A DNA stretch of 64,000 nt from Ceratothoa steindachneri (Eukaryota > Arthropoda > Malacostraca > Isopoda > Cymothoidae). The translations under genes and the position numbers were made by a program. The notes under the pieces were generated by a model, which saw nothing but the letters and a program-made list of their open reading frames with translations, was not told the DNA's origin and searched no databases. The stretch is from the NCBI GenBank assembly GCA_963969495.1, contig OZ018333.1, forward strand, positions 14,307,420-14,371,419. The letters are read 5' to 3'. Of the stretch, positions 36,000-46,060 are shown piece by piece (position 1 is the stretch's first letter; each line of letters opens with the position of its first letter).

Positions 36000-38755
36000 T
36001 CGAGCAGGCACAAGGCTGCTCAATTGTTTTGCATCCCTAAACGGCCACTTTTCAAGACCTTGTCTAGTCTTGACTTGAACTGGTCAACAGATTCACTGTT
36101 GACAACTTCCACTGGAAGTGCGTTCCACATACCACAGATACTTTAAGTGAAAAAATTTCCACACAGATTGCGGTTGTAACGCTTCAGTTCAAGTTTGAAG
36201 CTGTGATTGCGCGTTCTGTTCTCACTCAGTGTGAAAATATCCTGGTAGTCAACATTGTCGAACCCTCAAAGTATTTTGAAAACTTCGATGAGCTGACCAC
36301 GCAGTCTACGGGTTTCCAACGAGAACAGATCTAATTCCCTTAGTCTATCCTCAGAACTTTTATGTCGGATAGAGGGAATCAGCTTGGTTGCCCTGGCTTG
36401 TACGCGTTCCAATCTCGCGTAGTCCTTTCGCAATGAAGGACTCCAAAATTGTACGGCATACTCCAGGTGCGCTCGGACAAGTGAGTTGTACAGGCACAGT
36501 ACAATCTCCTGGTTCCGATAACCAAACTGGCGCTTAATATAGCCTAACATCCTTTGGGCCTTTTTCTCCGCCTCAATGCACTGTTTCGAGAACTTGAGGT
36601 CACTAGTGATTGTTACACCCAAGTCCTTCTCAGTGTCGGTGGATTCAATAGCAGTGCCATTAAGGATATACTGAGATTGGGGGTTTCTGTGGCCGATATG
36701 CATCACTTTGCATTTTCCCACGTTAAAAGGCATTTGCCACGTGTCCGACCACTCCCCAATCTTCCTGCAGGCGGGCAATATTTCCATCCTTTGCAACGTT
36801 CATACCAAGCTTGGTATCGTCTGCAAATTTGGAAATCTTCGCAACCATGTCACCGTCCATGTCATTGACGTAGATGATGAATAGTAGTGGTCCCAGGACA
36901 GAACCTTGAGGCACCCCGCTAGTAACGGGCACCCACTCAGAAGACTGTCCATTTACTACCACCCGTTGCCGTCTGCCACTTAGCCAGTTCTCGATCCAGC
37001 CGGCTACCTTTCCGTCTATGCCAAGCGCTCGCACTTTCCGGAGAAGGCGGTGGTGTGGTACCTTATCAAAGGCTTTCTCAAAGTCTAGGTAGACCACATC
37101 CACCGCCTTGTCCCGATCGTGCTCATTGAAAATGAAGTGGAAGAATTCTACAAGGTTCGTCAGGCATGACCGTTGCCTTCGGAAGCCGTGCTGGGAACTC
37201 CTCAGTAGCAGGTTTGACTCTAAATACGACGTCACTTTGTCCACCATGATGCTTTCCATGAGTTTACCGACTATCGAAGTCAGACTGATAGGTCGGTAGT
37301 TCGACGGTTGGTTACAATCTCCTTTCTTGAAGATTGGAGTCACCTCCACCTCACGCCAGTCTCTAGGAACGCATTTGGTCCGGATTGACATGTTGAAGAT
37401 TGCGCTCAGGTGTCGTGACACTTGATCGCGCACTTCTTTCAACACTTTAGGTAGAAACCCATCCGGGCCAGGTGACTTATTCGTCATTAGGTCACTGATC
37501 TTCTTTTTGATTTCAATTCGGTGAAGTCCATATCCTCCAGCTTTTCCCCCCCGAGTAGGAATCCGTCAGCTGGGGGATGGGACCACATTCTTCAGTAAAC
37601 ACTGAAGAAAAGTAGTCGTTGAGGAGGTTAGCATTTTCTGCATCTGAATGCTTTAATGTCCCCTCCTCGTTCCTCAAAGGGCCAATCGTTCGACGGATTG
37701 GTTTACGCCTGTTTACATATCCAAAGAACTCCTTGGGATTCTCTTTACAGAGTCTCGCCACTCGGAGTTCCTCAGACCGCTTAGCCGCCCTTATGCTGGA
37801 CTTCACTCTCCTGGCTAGCCACCGGTATTCGTCAAAGTCACCCGAGATCTTCCATTGCCGGTACATAGTTCTCTTCTCCCTAAGCAGTTGGCCGATTTCT
37901 CGATTAAACCACTTAGGTTGAAGAGAAGACAGACGGGGACATTTCAGAGGGATGAAACGCGATTGAAGACTCATGAATGTGGTTTTGAAACTATTCCACG
38001 AGTCTTCAACAGCATCGCACACTTCTAGCCTCACGTCAGTCAGTCCAACTCGAAGGCTTGCAAATTCTGCTCTTCTCAAGTCAAGTTTCTTTGATTGACT
38101 GGCAACAGACCTTACCTTCGGGATCTTGACGCTAAATCTAACTAGCTGGTGATCACTGCCACCGAGCTCTTCGCCTACAGAGATATCCTCAAGAATATCA
38201 TCCTCAGAGGTGAAGACCAAGTCGAGGATATTGTCTCCTCTCGTCGGTTCTCTGACCCATTGAGTGAGGAACTTGTTGTTGGCGAACTCCAGGAGTAGTG
38301 CGCTCTCGCCACAGGCTGCTCTGGTTTCCCAGTCAACTTGGCTGTTGAAATCGCCCATAACGATGCACACTCTGCCTTGAACCAGCTCACCCAGCAGCTG
38401 GTACAGTTCCCTGTCCTTCTCAACGGGTTGGGAAGGGGGTCTGTAAAGCAGCAGGGTCCTGTATCTGACAGGACCGATCTCTAGGTCAATGCCTAGGAGC
38501 TCGTGGTCGGATATAACGTTGGAGTTCGTAGATTTGATTGTATCCTTGACATACAACATTACACCGCCACCCTCTCTGTCTGGCCTATCTTTGTGGAAGA
38601 GTTGGTAGCTAGGAACCATGAATTCGCCTTCAAAGTCTCGGATTCTGTTATGGCTACCATTTCGGGTTCTTCCGTCGCAACGAGGCCACAGAGCTCAGGA
38701 AACTTGTTCCTGATTGACCTCGCATTGAACAGAAGAACTTTCAGGGAGTCCCCTA
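36000..38755 (-). pseudogene. ORF2 of the CR1-type LINE: endonuclease and reverse transcriptase
   Basis: Begins LKVLLFNARSIRNKFPEL (38740) in one frame, shifts near 38650, then runs open for 368 residues: ELLGIDLEIG, LLLYRPPSQ, CIVMGDFNSQVDWE (38380) and GGSDHQLVRFSV (38150), all endonuclease boxes. After a shift near 37500 comes [59 protein letters not shown] (37085), [14 protein letters not shown] and [11 protein letters not shown] (36830, the FADD catalytic box). A third frame (36796-36266) covers thumb and C-terminus, with KDLGVTITSDLKFSKQC and QFWSPSLRKDYARLERVQAR. Coding similarity continues in broken frames to about 36000. All catalytic boxes are kept; two or three frameshifts break it. 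Confidence 0.85.
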
Positions 38756-38767
38756 ATGTAGGACTCC

Positions 38768-40036
38768 CTATACTCTTCCATTTCCCGGCTTCTTGTTTGT
38801 CGCGGTGGCATCATTTTTGACAACCTCCGAGAAGGTTGTTTGGGGAGTGACTCGGGTGTACTGGCGTACGTCCGCCTTCCCATTGGGCCGGACACTCCTT
38901 TGGGTGCACTCCACGACATCCTGGATGAGGTTGGCTAGGAACGCCTTGCCCTTAAAGGAGAGGTGCACCCCGTCCCTTTGGTAGAGGTCTTTTCTACCAT
39001 AGAATACGGCGTACAGGTCCACAAAAAAGACACCCTCAGCCGTACAGAGGTCTGCAAGGCGCCTGTTTAGCGACATGTTCCTCAAGTGGGCAGTCCGGCT
39101 TGGACCCCACCTCGGGAGCATCCCCACCACGATGCGTCTGTGGGTTTTCAATCCCCAGTCGTCGACGGCGCCCATAACTGTCCTCATAATCTCACCTGTA
39201 GGGCCTACCCTACCTCCTCTGAGGTAGAGGTCGTTGCCACTTACCATAAGGGCAACAACTGAAGTCTCTGAAATCTGAGACTTCTCGGCCTCAGCTCTTA
39301 CCTGCTTATTCCCACAGCCTGGGATGCAGCTCACCTTAACGCTTGTGCGAAGATGGGCCGCTAGCAGGGGCTTCAGACCCCGTGCTTGAGAATCACCAAT
39401 AAGGGTGACTCTTGCACATTTGTCTGCGGACGACTTAGTCTTTCCTTTCGGAGGCAACTTGCCGCTTTCCTCTTGTATCTCTAATTTTTTTTTTCTTCTT
39501 ATTCTTCCTCTTATTCTTCTTCTTGACTTCCTTTGTTATCTCTTCGTTTGTTTCCCATTTCTCTTCTTCTGCTTCTACTTTCTCTTTTTCTGTTTCCAGT
39601 TTCTTTTCTTCTCTTTCTACTTTCTCTTCTTCTCCGTTTATTCTCTCTTCTTCTCTTTCTATTTTCTCTTCTTCTATTTCTACTTTCTCTTCTTTCTTTT
39701 CTTCTTTTTGGCTCATTGAGGAAGCCCTTCAGCAGAAGAAATCGGCTGTTGGACGTCGGGAGCCTTCTCGCCTGAGCATCTGCATCTCTCTGTTTTTAAG
39801 AGTTGAACTTCCCTTTTAAGGAGGGAGTTCTCCTCTCTCAGTTGAGCGATGCTCTCGCCCAGGCGCTTCTCGAGTTCGCAGAAGTCACAGACACTGACGC
39901 CATCTGTGAGTTCCTTGCAACTCCTTCCCCCGAAGTCTTCACTCCATCTGTAGACTTTGCATATTTTGCAGGTTAGCTTTTGAAACGGAGGACCATTCTT
40001 CTTCGCCATCATACAAAAATCTCGGACCATACGCAT
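38768..40036 (-). pseudogene. ORF1 of the CR1-type LINE: PHD-like finger, coiled coil, SGNH esterase
   Basis: Three open segments follow one another. Residues from 40036 (107 aa) carry a Cys-rich finger (CKICKVYRW, then CDFCELEKR) and a short coiled coil. From 39716 (93 aa) comes an almost uninterrupted Glu/Lys coil. From 39457 (229 aa) comes an SGNH/GDSL-type hydrolase: VTLIGDSQARGL (Ser block), VSGNDLYLRGG (Asn block, GxND) and DLYQRDGVHLSFKG (Asp-x-x-His block). The first and third segments share a frame, the middle one does not, and the first stop overlaps the second ATG as ATGA. PHD plus esterase in ORF1 is a known CR1-group architecture. The esterase triad residues look intact. Confidence 0.8.
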
Positions 40037-40947
40037 TAAAAAAGGGGTTTTTGGTTGTGATTTTCTCTCACACTAATCACATCCGCCTATTTCCAGGAGG
40101 TTTTCGGTCGTTCGGCGAACAGAAACCCTTTGATCAAGCACACCAACCCTAAGGTCTTCCCTGGGCCGGATGTCCCCAATCGTGCCACAGCTTCCAACTG
40201 AGCAGCATGAGAGCCCTAGTGAACTGGTTCTCTGATTTTTCGACAGGGGTGCTTAAGGTGTAACTGTCTTCCTACTAAGCCCTACTAATCAACTAAAAAC
40301 AGCCAGACTTGAGGCAAATAATAAAGCTAAGTGCCCACGACTTCATCCGAGATCTTTAGCTGATCTGGCAACCAGCAAGCCACAAAAGCTCTCTCTCCAA
40401 AGATCAGTTGAGCCTTTATTCACCAAGTAGCAGTCACAGGGAGCTGGTTAGGCAATTACACGTTAGGAGAAAGCTTCTAAGGGGTACCTAGCATTTCTCC
40501 ATTAATCGTACCCCAAACGCCTAAGATCCCTTCAATCTCAGTCTCTTGTAACCTATGAGTGCTCCAAGGCATTATTTAAAGAGGTTCGAAAGCCTCTCTT
40601 CTCACGCGGCATAAGGGAGCTGGTGAGGCCCTTATTAATAAACAACTTATGTGTAATAGAGATGGTGTTTTTTTTGTTATTGGGTTTTTGTTTTGATTTT
40701 TTGACATGTGAAGAGAGTTGGTGAAACTTAGTACTAACAGAATCGAAGAGGTTGGTAGGGGGATGCAAGGAGACGCATCAAAGAAGTGGTAGAGAAGTTT
40801 GACAACCATTAGTCTGGATCCTACTACAGCTACCTTACTGGCATGGGTGACCCTACCGGACTAAAAGTCCCCCAGCTTAGCTAGCTTAACTCAGGCAGAT
40901 CACGCAAGCTCTCTCACCGACGACAAGGTGGTTGTGTTGAGAGAGGG

Positions 40948-41022
40948 TAAGCTGGTGCCGGACGGAGTGCTGAATCCCATCAGCACAGCGACCAGGATGG
41001 CAAATCGCCGTGCCACTTATGG
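40948..41022 (-). repeat. 5'-terminal LINE block, unit 1 (in CR1-type 5' UTR)
   Basis: Plus-strand text begins AAGCTGGTGCCGGACGG and runs through CAGGATGGCAAATCGCCG to CACTTATGGG. It is one of five related blocks in the window; the others are at 41064-41142, 41297-41372, 32068-32146 and 15896-15970. Confidence 0.8.
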
Positions 41023-41063
41023 GAAGACGAAGTAGGGGTTAGCAGAAGGAGAAAAAGGATGCC

Positions 41064-41142
41064 AAGCTGGGGCCGGATGGGGCTCTGAATTCCGTCAGCA
41101 CGGCGGCCAGGATGGCAAATCGCCGCCCGCCTTACAGGGGAG
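41064..41142 (-). repeat. 5'-terminal LINE block, unit 2 (5' end of the CR1-type LINE)
   Basis: Begins AAGCTGGGGCCGGATGG, contains CAGGATGGCAAATCGCCG and ends CTTACAGGGGAG directly against the 14-bp target duplication. This makes it the transcription-start end of the CR1-type element if the duplication is accepted. Confidence 0.75.
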
Positions 41143-41156
41143 TCTCAGCCCCGATT
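41143..41156 (+). repeat. 14-bp target-site duplication of the CR1-type LINE, right copy
   Basis: TCTCAGCCCCGATT, identical to 35838-35851, after which the 5' UTR of LINE G continues. Confidence 0.8.
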
Positions 41157-41296
41157 CAAGATAGTTGGGTCAGAGGAAGCTGGTTGGCATCCACCCTGTG
41201 AAATTAGAGGCTGACCGGAGAAAGTTGTGGGAGAGGTTGTAGGGAAAGTGAGGAAGTATGGTAGAAAACACAGGCTGTCATAAAGGAGAAGAGGCT

Positions 41297-41372
41297 AAGC
41301 TGGGGCCGGACTGGGCACTGAGTCCCATCAGCATGGCAGCCACGAAGGCAAATCACTGCACCCCTTATGGGG
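41297..41372 (-). repeat. 5'-terminal LINE block of LINE G
   Basis: Begins AAGCTGGGGCCGGACTGG and ends CCCCTTATGGGG directly against the 10-bp duplication of LINE G. It contains AAGGCAAATCACTGCACCCC, the variant also seen in copy D. Confidence 0.8.
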
Positions 41373-41382
41373 GCAAGATGGG
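41373..41382 (+). repeat. target-site duplication of LINE G, right copy
   Basis: GCAAGATGGG, matching 24346-24355, immediately outside the 5' end of LINE G. Confidence 0.75.
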
Positions 41383-41826
41383 TTCAATTCCTGTAAGCTG
41401 CTCTTGCCTATAAACAATCTCTCTTTGATCAGTCACACACCTTTGCTTTTTCTCATGCTCTCCATCTTTCAGCATGGGATGTGGACATCACTGAATGAAG
41501 ACATGGCTTCCATTATAAAGTTGAGCAATATCAGGTTAGTTACTGGATGGATTACTGATTCAGGTTAACTCCTCAATGCCTGCCATATGCTATAAATAGC
41601 CATGGTTTGGATCCCAGATTAAACTAGTTCTCAATGACAAAAGCCTCCAAAGGTCAGCAGATTTGTGTTAAAACCCATGCCAAATTGTTTCCATGTTTAG
41701 AATTACAGTTAAATTATATATGATACCCAGAAACTCAATTGACAAATCCCGTGCAGATTTAAATAGAGCTGCTATTTATACTCAATGATCAATAACCATG
41801 TAATAAAATAAAAGACGAACAATTAC
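41383..41826. other. intron sequence, nothing recognised
   Basis: Unique-looking AT-rich DNA between LINE G and the second coding exon. No frame or repeat supported. Confidence 0.5.
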
Positions 41827-41970
41827 CTCTTTTACTGACCACTTCTTTGATATTATTTCATCACATCCTCCAACTGCTCGTTCTTGACTAATAAATCTTG
41901 GCTCAGTTTCATCACATGATTCAAAAAATTCTTCCTTGATCTTCTGAGTTGGGATTTCTTCAAAAGCGTC
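41827..41970 (-). CDS. acidic exon of the zinc-finger gene (48 codons)
   Basis: Bounded by acceptor TTTATATAAG ending at 41971 and donor GTAATTG starting at 41826, 144 bases, phase 0 at both ends. The peptide starts DAFEEIPTQKIKEEFFESCD and continues ETEPRFISQERAVGGCDEII before ending KKWSVKE. It has the same acidic, IKEE-containing style as the exon at 19239-19400. The acceptor has a weak pyrimidine tract. It is too short for ordinary frame-length filters but both splice sites and the phase agree with the other exons. Confidence 0.65.
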
Positions 41971-42079
41971 CTTATATAAATTTAAAGATGATTTAAATAT
42001 TTAAAACTTGACTCAATTATGATTAATTATAAGTACTGTGCATAGAGATGTAACAAAATTATTGCATGGCTCTAAATGA

Positions 42080-43135
42080 ACAATGAAGTACTTATTATTT
42101 TATTCAAAATACATATTTATGTTTATAATTTCAACAAATATGTATCAAATTAAAGTTAGTTCTCTGATACTGACTCATAATAATTCATCTCTCCTTCTAC
42201 AGGTTATGGCTATCATGGGTACCCATAATTCTCAATCAGTGATCTATTCTTACCTTAATATAATTATTAAACTAATTAATTATTAATATTATTAAATAGA
42301 GATAGCTATTCTTTTCCTATGCTTTTCGAATGCTTGCAGCATTTGTTTTTTGAAAAAAAATGAGATTTGAAAAAAAATAATAAAACCTGGGTCTTTTGGG
42401 TTTTTCAAAATTACATTTTTTTTTTCAAGAAATGAGTGCCAATTATTCATTATTTTATTTAAATGCATATTTATGTTTATAATTTCAACAAATATGTATC
42501 AAATTAGGATTATTTCTCTGATACTGACTCATAATTCATCTCTCCTTCTACAGGTTATGGCTATCATGGGTACCCACAATTCTCGATCTGTGATCTGTTA
42601 CTGTGATCTTTTCTTACTATAATATAATTATTAAACTAATTAATTATTGATATTATATAAAAATAGAGATAGCTATTCTTTTCTACGTTATTCTAATACT
42701 TGTAGCATTAAATTTTAAGAAGACCCAAAATAAAAACTGGGTTTGTCTTTTTGTTTTTTGTTTTTTTAAATTACAATTATTTTTAAAGAAATGAACGCTA
42801 CTTATTATTCTATTCAAAATGCATATTTATATTTATAATTTCAACAAATATGTATCAAATAAAGATTATTTCTCTGATCCTGACTCATAATTCATCTCTC
42901 CTTCTACAGGTTATGGCTATCATGGGGACCTATAATTCTCAATCAGTAATCTGTTACTGTGATCTATTCTTACCTTAATATTATTATTAAACTAATTAAT
43001 TATTAATATTATAAAAATAGATAGCTATTCTTTTCTATGTTATTCTAATGCTTGTAGTGTTTGTTTTTTGAAAAAACCCAGAATAAAACCTGGAGTTTTG
43101 AGGGCTTTTAGAAATATTTTTGTTTTTTTGCCAAC
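42080..43135. repeat. three tandem copies of a ~355-bp AT-rich unit
   Basis: The phrase CATATTTAT at 42112, 42466 and 42822 gives periods of 354 and 356. Each unit also contains CTCTCCTTCTACAGGTTATG, GGCTATCATGGG, a run of AATTAATTATT and a final variable T-rich stretch. Units differ by small changes and indels, so the array is moderately old. No open frame. Each unit holds an acceptor-like TTCTACAG. Confidence 0.9.
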
Positions 43136-44270
43136 CTCGAGTATAATGTTAATATTTTAAGTCACACCATTTCAACATCCATCTCATTGCAACTTAATGA
43201 AATTCCTTGAAAATTTAAAAGCCTACTAACTAACAATCTTCTAGTATGCTTCATAATTTACATTATTCAATAGTAATCCTCTATTTCAGTAATAGATCTC
43301 TTTAGTTTTTCTCACTTGTGAGACTTCTAATTTTTAATATTTTTCTCAGACTGAGATGTGATATAAACAACCATTTGCTAGATCCTTCCAAACACCCTAG
43401 ATTTAAGCAGGAATCAAAATTTTCAGAGGCCATTTTGTACCCCAAGCAAAAGAGTCTGTCATCAGCCTCTCATATTCAAAGTGGATTGTATATTATTTGT
43501 TATTTATTGGAACAAAGATCAAGTGATTGAAGAATACATTTTCAGACACTGCAGGCAAAGTGAAAATGACTTGCAATACATCATTATGTACAGGCAAATC
43601 AACTATAACAAGGAAAAGTAAGCCTAAAGCACTCCTTACTTTACTTTGCCCCTCCCCCTCGGATGTCATCCATCAAACCTCTCAGCAGTAAGGAATGATA
43701 CCACAGGTCTCATCGAGGTCATAATAAAAGAGGTTCTGAGATGGTTGAGGGAAGGACAGGATAGGATGAGATGGGCAGTCTTTTAAGATTTCTGGAGGTT
43801 ACAGCAGGGGCAGTATGGGTGGGTGGGAGGGGCATATTTTGATATGTGTTCACCCAAGGTGTCCTGACAGCAGGTGGGCCAGAGTAACCCTGGTTGAGCA
43901 ATCTAGAGTGGCTTTAAATTGCTGAAATTCAGGAGGGCCAGGTTGGAGTAGGAGAATTTTCAGATCGTGTTAGAGGTGATATGGCTTTAGTGAGGTTGTG
44001 GAAGTTTTGCTAATAATTGGGTATAATGGGTGGTGGGTTTATTTAGGAGTTACTCAGGGTGGAGATGGGAATAGAGTGGGTATAAGAAAAATAACTTAAG
44101 GGGAATTCTGCATCATATTTAGGGATCTTGGATGGAACTAAAGCCCAATCTTCTCACCAGAAATTAGACTAGCTCAGTCAAACCAGGGAGAAGTGATAAA
44201 AACAACCATGGCCCTAAAATAACATTAAAAAGGCAACACATCATACAACATGCTTTCCCCTTCCATGCTC
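43136..44270. other. intron sequence, nothing firmly recognised
   Basis: AT-rich up to about 43600, then more G-rich text. A 60-residue minus-strand frame at 43901-43719 is proline-rich by composition and shows no domain. The 3' LTR of the minus-strand gypsy element might lie here, but I could not match it to another copy. Confidence 0.35.
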
Positions 44271-44289
44271 AACTAATAGTAACTGCTTC

Positions 44290-45273
44290 CATTCTGAAGT
44301 AACTCATTCACCAAAAGTTGAACCAAATTATCAGGAGGTTCTCACCACTTCTGTAACTGACACTGATATGCTCTACATTCATCTAAACTTCCATCCTGTC
44401 TTTCATGCACTATCACATAAATTACCGCATTTTACCAAATCTTTCTCACCGCAAAAGAACTTCAAACTCCAAATTCAATTTATCTACATTTACTCTACCT
44501 TTTGTGGCAATCTTTTTCAGCACTTTATTCCCAAAGGAACTTTCAAATCTTCATTCTCTTTTCTCTATAACTCAATCACTTTCACTAGGTCCTATGTGTG
44601 GCCAACAATTTGCTCAAAATTGATCAAATATTTACATTCATCCCAGTCTATCCCATCTTTCACCATTAATTGTAACATCTCACTCAAGGTTCTTATAGTT
44701 CTTTTAACCAAACTATTCATGATATGGCATTCACACATGACTACTCTCCCATTTACTCAACATTTCAAAACCGTGCCCTACAAACTCATGTCCATTTTCA
44801 CTCAACATCAAGCAGACTTACATGTGCACCTGGCCAACACTTTCACTAAAAAATCGAGCAACACTCAACTAAGATTTATTCATCACAGGTGTGACATACA
44901 CAAATTTACTCTTGTAATCTACCATCACCACCATTCCTACATACCCTTTCGCAGTCATCAGAGGAGATGCACAATCAATCATTACAATTTCAAAAGGTTC
45001 ATTCACATAACTTTAATACTGGTGGGGTACATACATTCCTTTCTTACATCCATGCAAATCTTTCACAAAAAGGGACTAAAACACTTCCATTCATATACTC
45101 CCACAATTTATTCTGACCTATATGTCTAAATCTATTATGCACAATCTTCATCATTTCAATTGTACCACACACAGAAAACACCAGAATATATACATTCATC
45201 ATCTATACATCACACAAAATACACTAAGCTTTTGCATACCACAAATTTTCCATACTTATCTTTCAATTCACAC
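44290..45273 (-). pseudogene. integrase region of the minus-strand gypsy element
   Basis: Minus-strand translation across several stops gives the HHCC-region text IVHNRFRHIGQNKLWEYM, the catalytic-core start EIVMIDCASPLMTAKG (first Asp) and GMVVMVDYKSKFVYVTPV, and near 44350 a segment matching the GPY/F-domain neighbourhood of the plus-strand element (CQLQKW, EPPDNLV). A long plus-strand frame over the same bases (44368-45129, His/Thr-rich) is only the antisense shadow of this gene. Decayed. Confidence 0.7.
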
Positions 45274-45380
45274 TGTGGTGGAGCGAATGTGAGTGCGTTT
45301 GTAGGGCCATTCTCCCACCCCCTTTCTAGCGAACCTCTCCCAATCTCTTGTGCATATGGGGAGTGAGAATGGGTTATGAA
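45274..45380 (+). repeat. 5' LTR remnant of the plus-strand gypsy element
   Basis: About 100 bases resemble the first 100 bases of the 3' LTR (both start TGTGGTGGAG, both contain TTTGTAGG and ACCTCTCCC). The rest of the LTR is missing, and coding sequence for the RT end follows within 30 bases, so a deletion has removed the interior. The two LTR starts differ at roughly a fifth of positions. Confidence 0.65.
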
Positions 45381-45394
45381 AGTCACCAAAGTAT

Positions 45395-46060
45395 GTTGAG
45401 AAGAGGCAAATGCTTCTGAAACCAGTGACTGTGAAGCAACTAAAGTCTTTTCTGGGTTTAATTGAGTTTCAACGAAAATTTATACGTGATTGTTCTGGTG
45501 TGAGTAAGCCTCTGACTGAGTGGATGGGCAAGAAAGGTAGTACGATTGTCAGGTGGAATGATAAGATGAATGAAGCATATGAGACTGAAAGAGGCAGCGG
45601 CTGAAGATGTTGAATTGGCTTACCCAGATTATAGTGTAAATGCTACAATGCTTAAATTGTATACAGATGCGAGTGGGTATTGTATGGGAGGTTTTCTGAT
45701 GCAAGCGCAGCGTTTGAATGAAGAGAATGTCAGGCAAATAATTGGGTATGTATCCAAGGCTATGAATGTTGCAGAACAAAAGTATTCGACTGTGGAACGA
45801 GAGTTGGCTGCGATATGGATTGAAAAAAAAAAAAGAAAAAGGAAAAAGGCAATGAACAGGAGGCGAGCGCTCCATCAAATGGCGATGTGTCACACGAGTG
45901 TGCCTGATTAAGAGATGACAGAAAGCGACCTGAAGCTGTCATGGCAAATGGGTTGATAGTAGGATTATGAGGACTTTGGAAGATTCGAGTGATTTTGACT
46001 GTGATTGAGTATGTGCCTGGTGAACGGAATGGAGTGGCTGATTTAATGTCAAGGTATCCT
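45395..46060 (+). pseudogene. RT end and RNase H of the plus-strand gypsy element
   Basis: RT connection: VKQLKSFLGLIEFQRKFI and SGVSKPLTEWMGK (45428-45530). RNase H: LKLYTDASGYCMGGFLMQ (first Asp, 45650) and KAMNVAEQKYSTVERELAAI (Glu, 45760-45815), interrupted at about 45825 by an A-rich run and a piece of I-type LINE, and then resumed as VIEYVPGERNGVADLMSRYP (46000-46060). RNase H degrades the RNA strand during reverse transcription. Frame broken by the LINE fragment and one earlier shift. Confidence 0.8.
45825..45960 (-). mobile_element. short I-type LINE fragment inside gypsy RNase H
   Basis: An A-rich run (45827-45850) and then GGCGAGCGCTCCATCAAATG with CACACGAGTGTGCCTGATTA and AGAAAGCGACCTGAAGCTGT match the C-terminal zinc-region coding DNA of copies F and L, minus strand. 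Gypsy coding is lost across it. The fragment lacks the family's 3' hairpin, so it is an internal piece, perhaps captured during break repair. Confidence 0.6.

Larger units (their letters stand above)
35852..41142 (-). mobile_element. CR1-type LINE, probably full length, nested in LINE G
   Basis: A 5.3-kb minus-strand element bounded by 14-bp duplications. Order: 5' UTR (41142 to about 40037), ORF1 with zinc finger, coiled coil and esterase domain (40036-38768), ORF2 with endonuclease and RT but no RNase H (about 38755-36000), and a short 3' end reading AAACAATCAATC into the duplication. An esterase in ORF1 and a two-domain ORF2 ending in the LxSYYFTNRV-like C-terminal region are traits of the CR1 group (established family knowledge). 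Its 5' terminus carries two copies of the block also found at the 5' end of the I-type LINEs. Confidence 0.85.
24356..41372 (-). mobile_element. LINE G: I-type element split by two later LINE insertions
   Basis: One old minus-strand element lies in three pieces: 24356-26088 (3' tail, zinc region, RNase H, RT), 32147-35851 (start of RT, linker, endonuclease, ORF1, 5' UTR) and 41157-41372 (first bases of the 5' UTR). Removing the two insertions leaves about 5.65 kb, collinear with copy D. An exact 10-bp duplication GCAAGATGGG flanks the whole (24346-24355, 41373-41382). The 3' hairpin is at 24385-24413. Both ORFs are decayed: endonuclease text LNVDEFMHHCSRTASLSCLD and GSDHFPIQI at about 32880-32760, ORF1 segment VVYGKELVDYSIDDITLEL at 34390, and RNase H text IYRDSKSALSPLAALE at 25188. 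Confidence 0.85.

Noticed and set aside
39405..39819. Plus-strand frames rich in Ser, Phe and Leu that look like membrane segments
   Set aside because: They are shadows of the purine-rich coiled-coil tract of the CR1-type ORF1.
44368..45129. 253-residue plus-strand frame rich in His, Thr and Phe
   Set aside because: The minus strand of the same bases encodes decayed gypsy integrase; a similar His-rich shadow exists opposite the integrase at 47200-47760.
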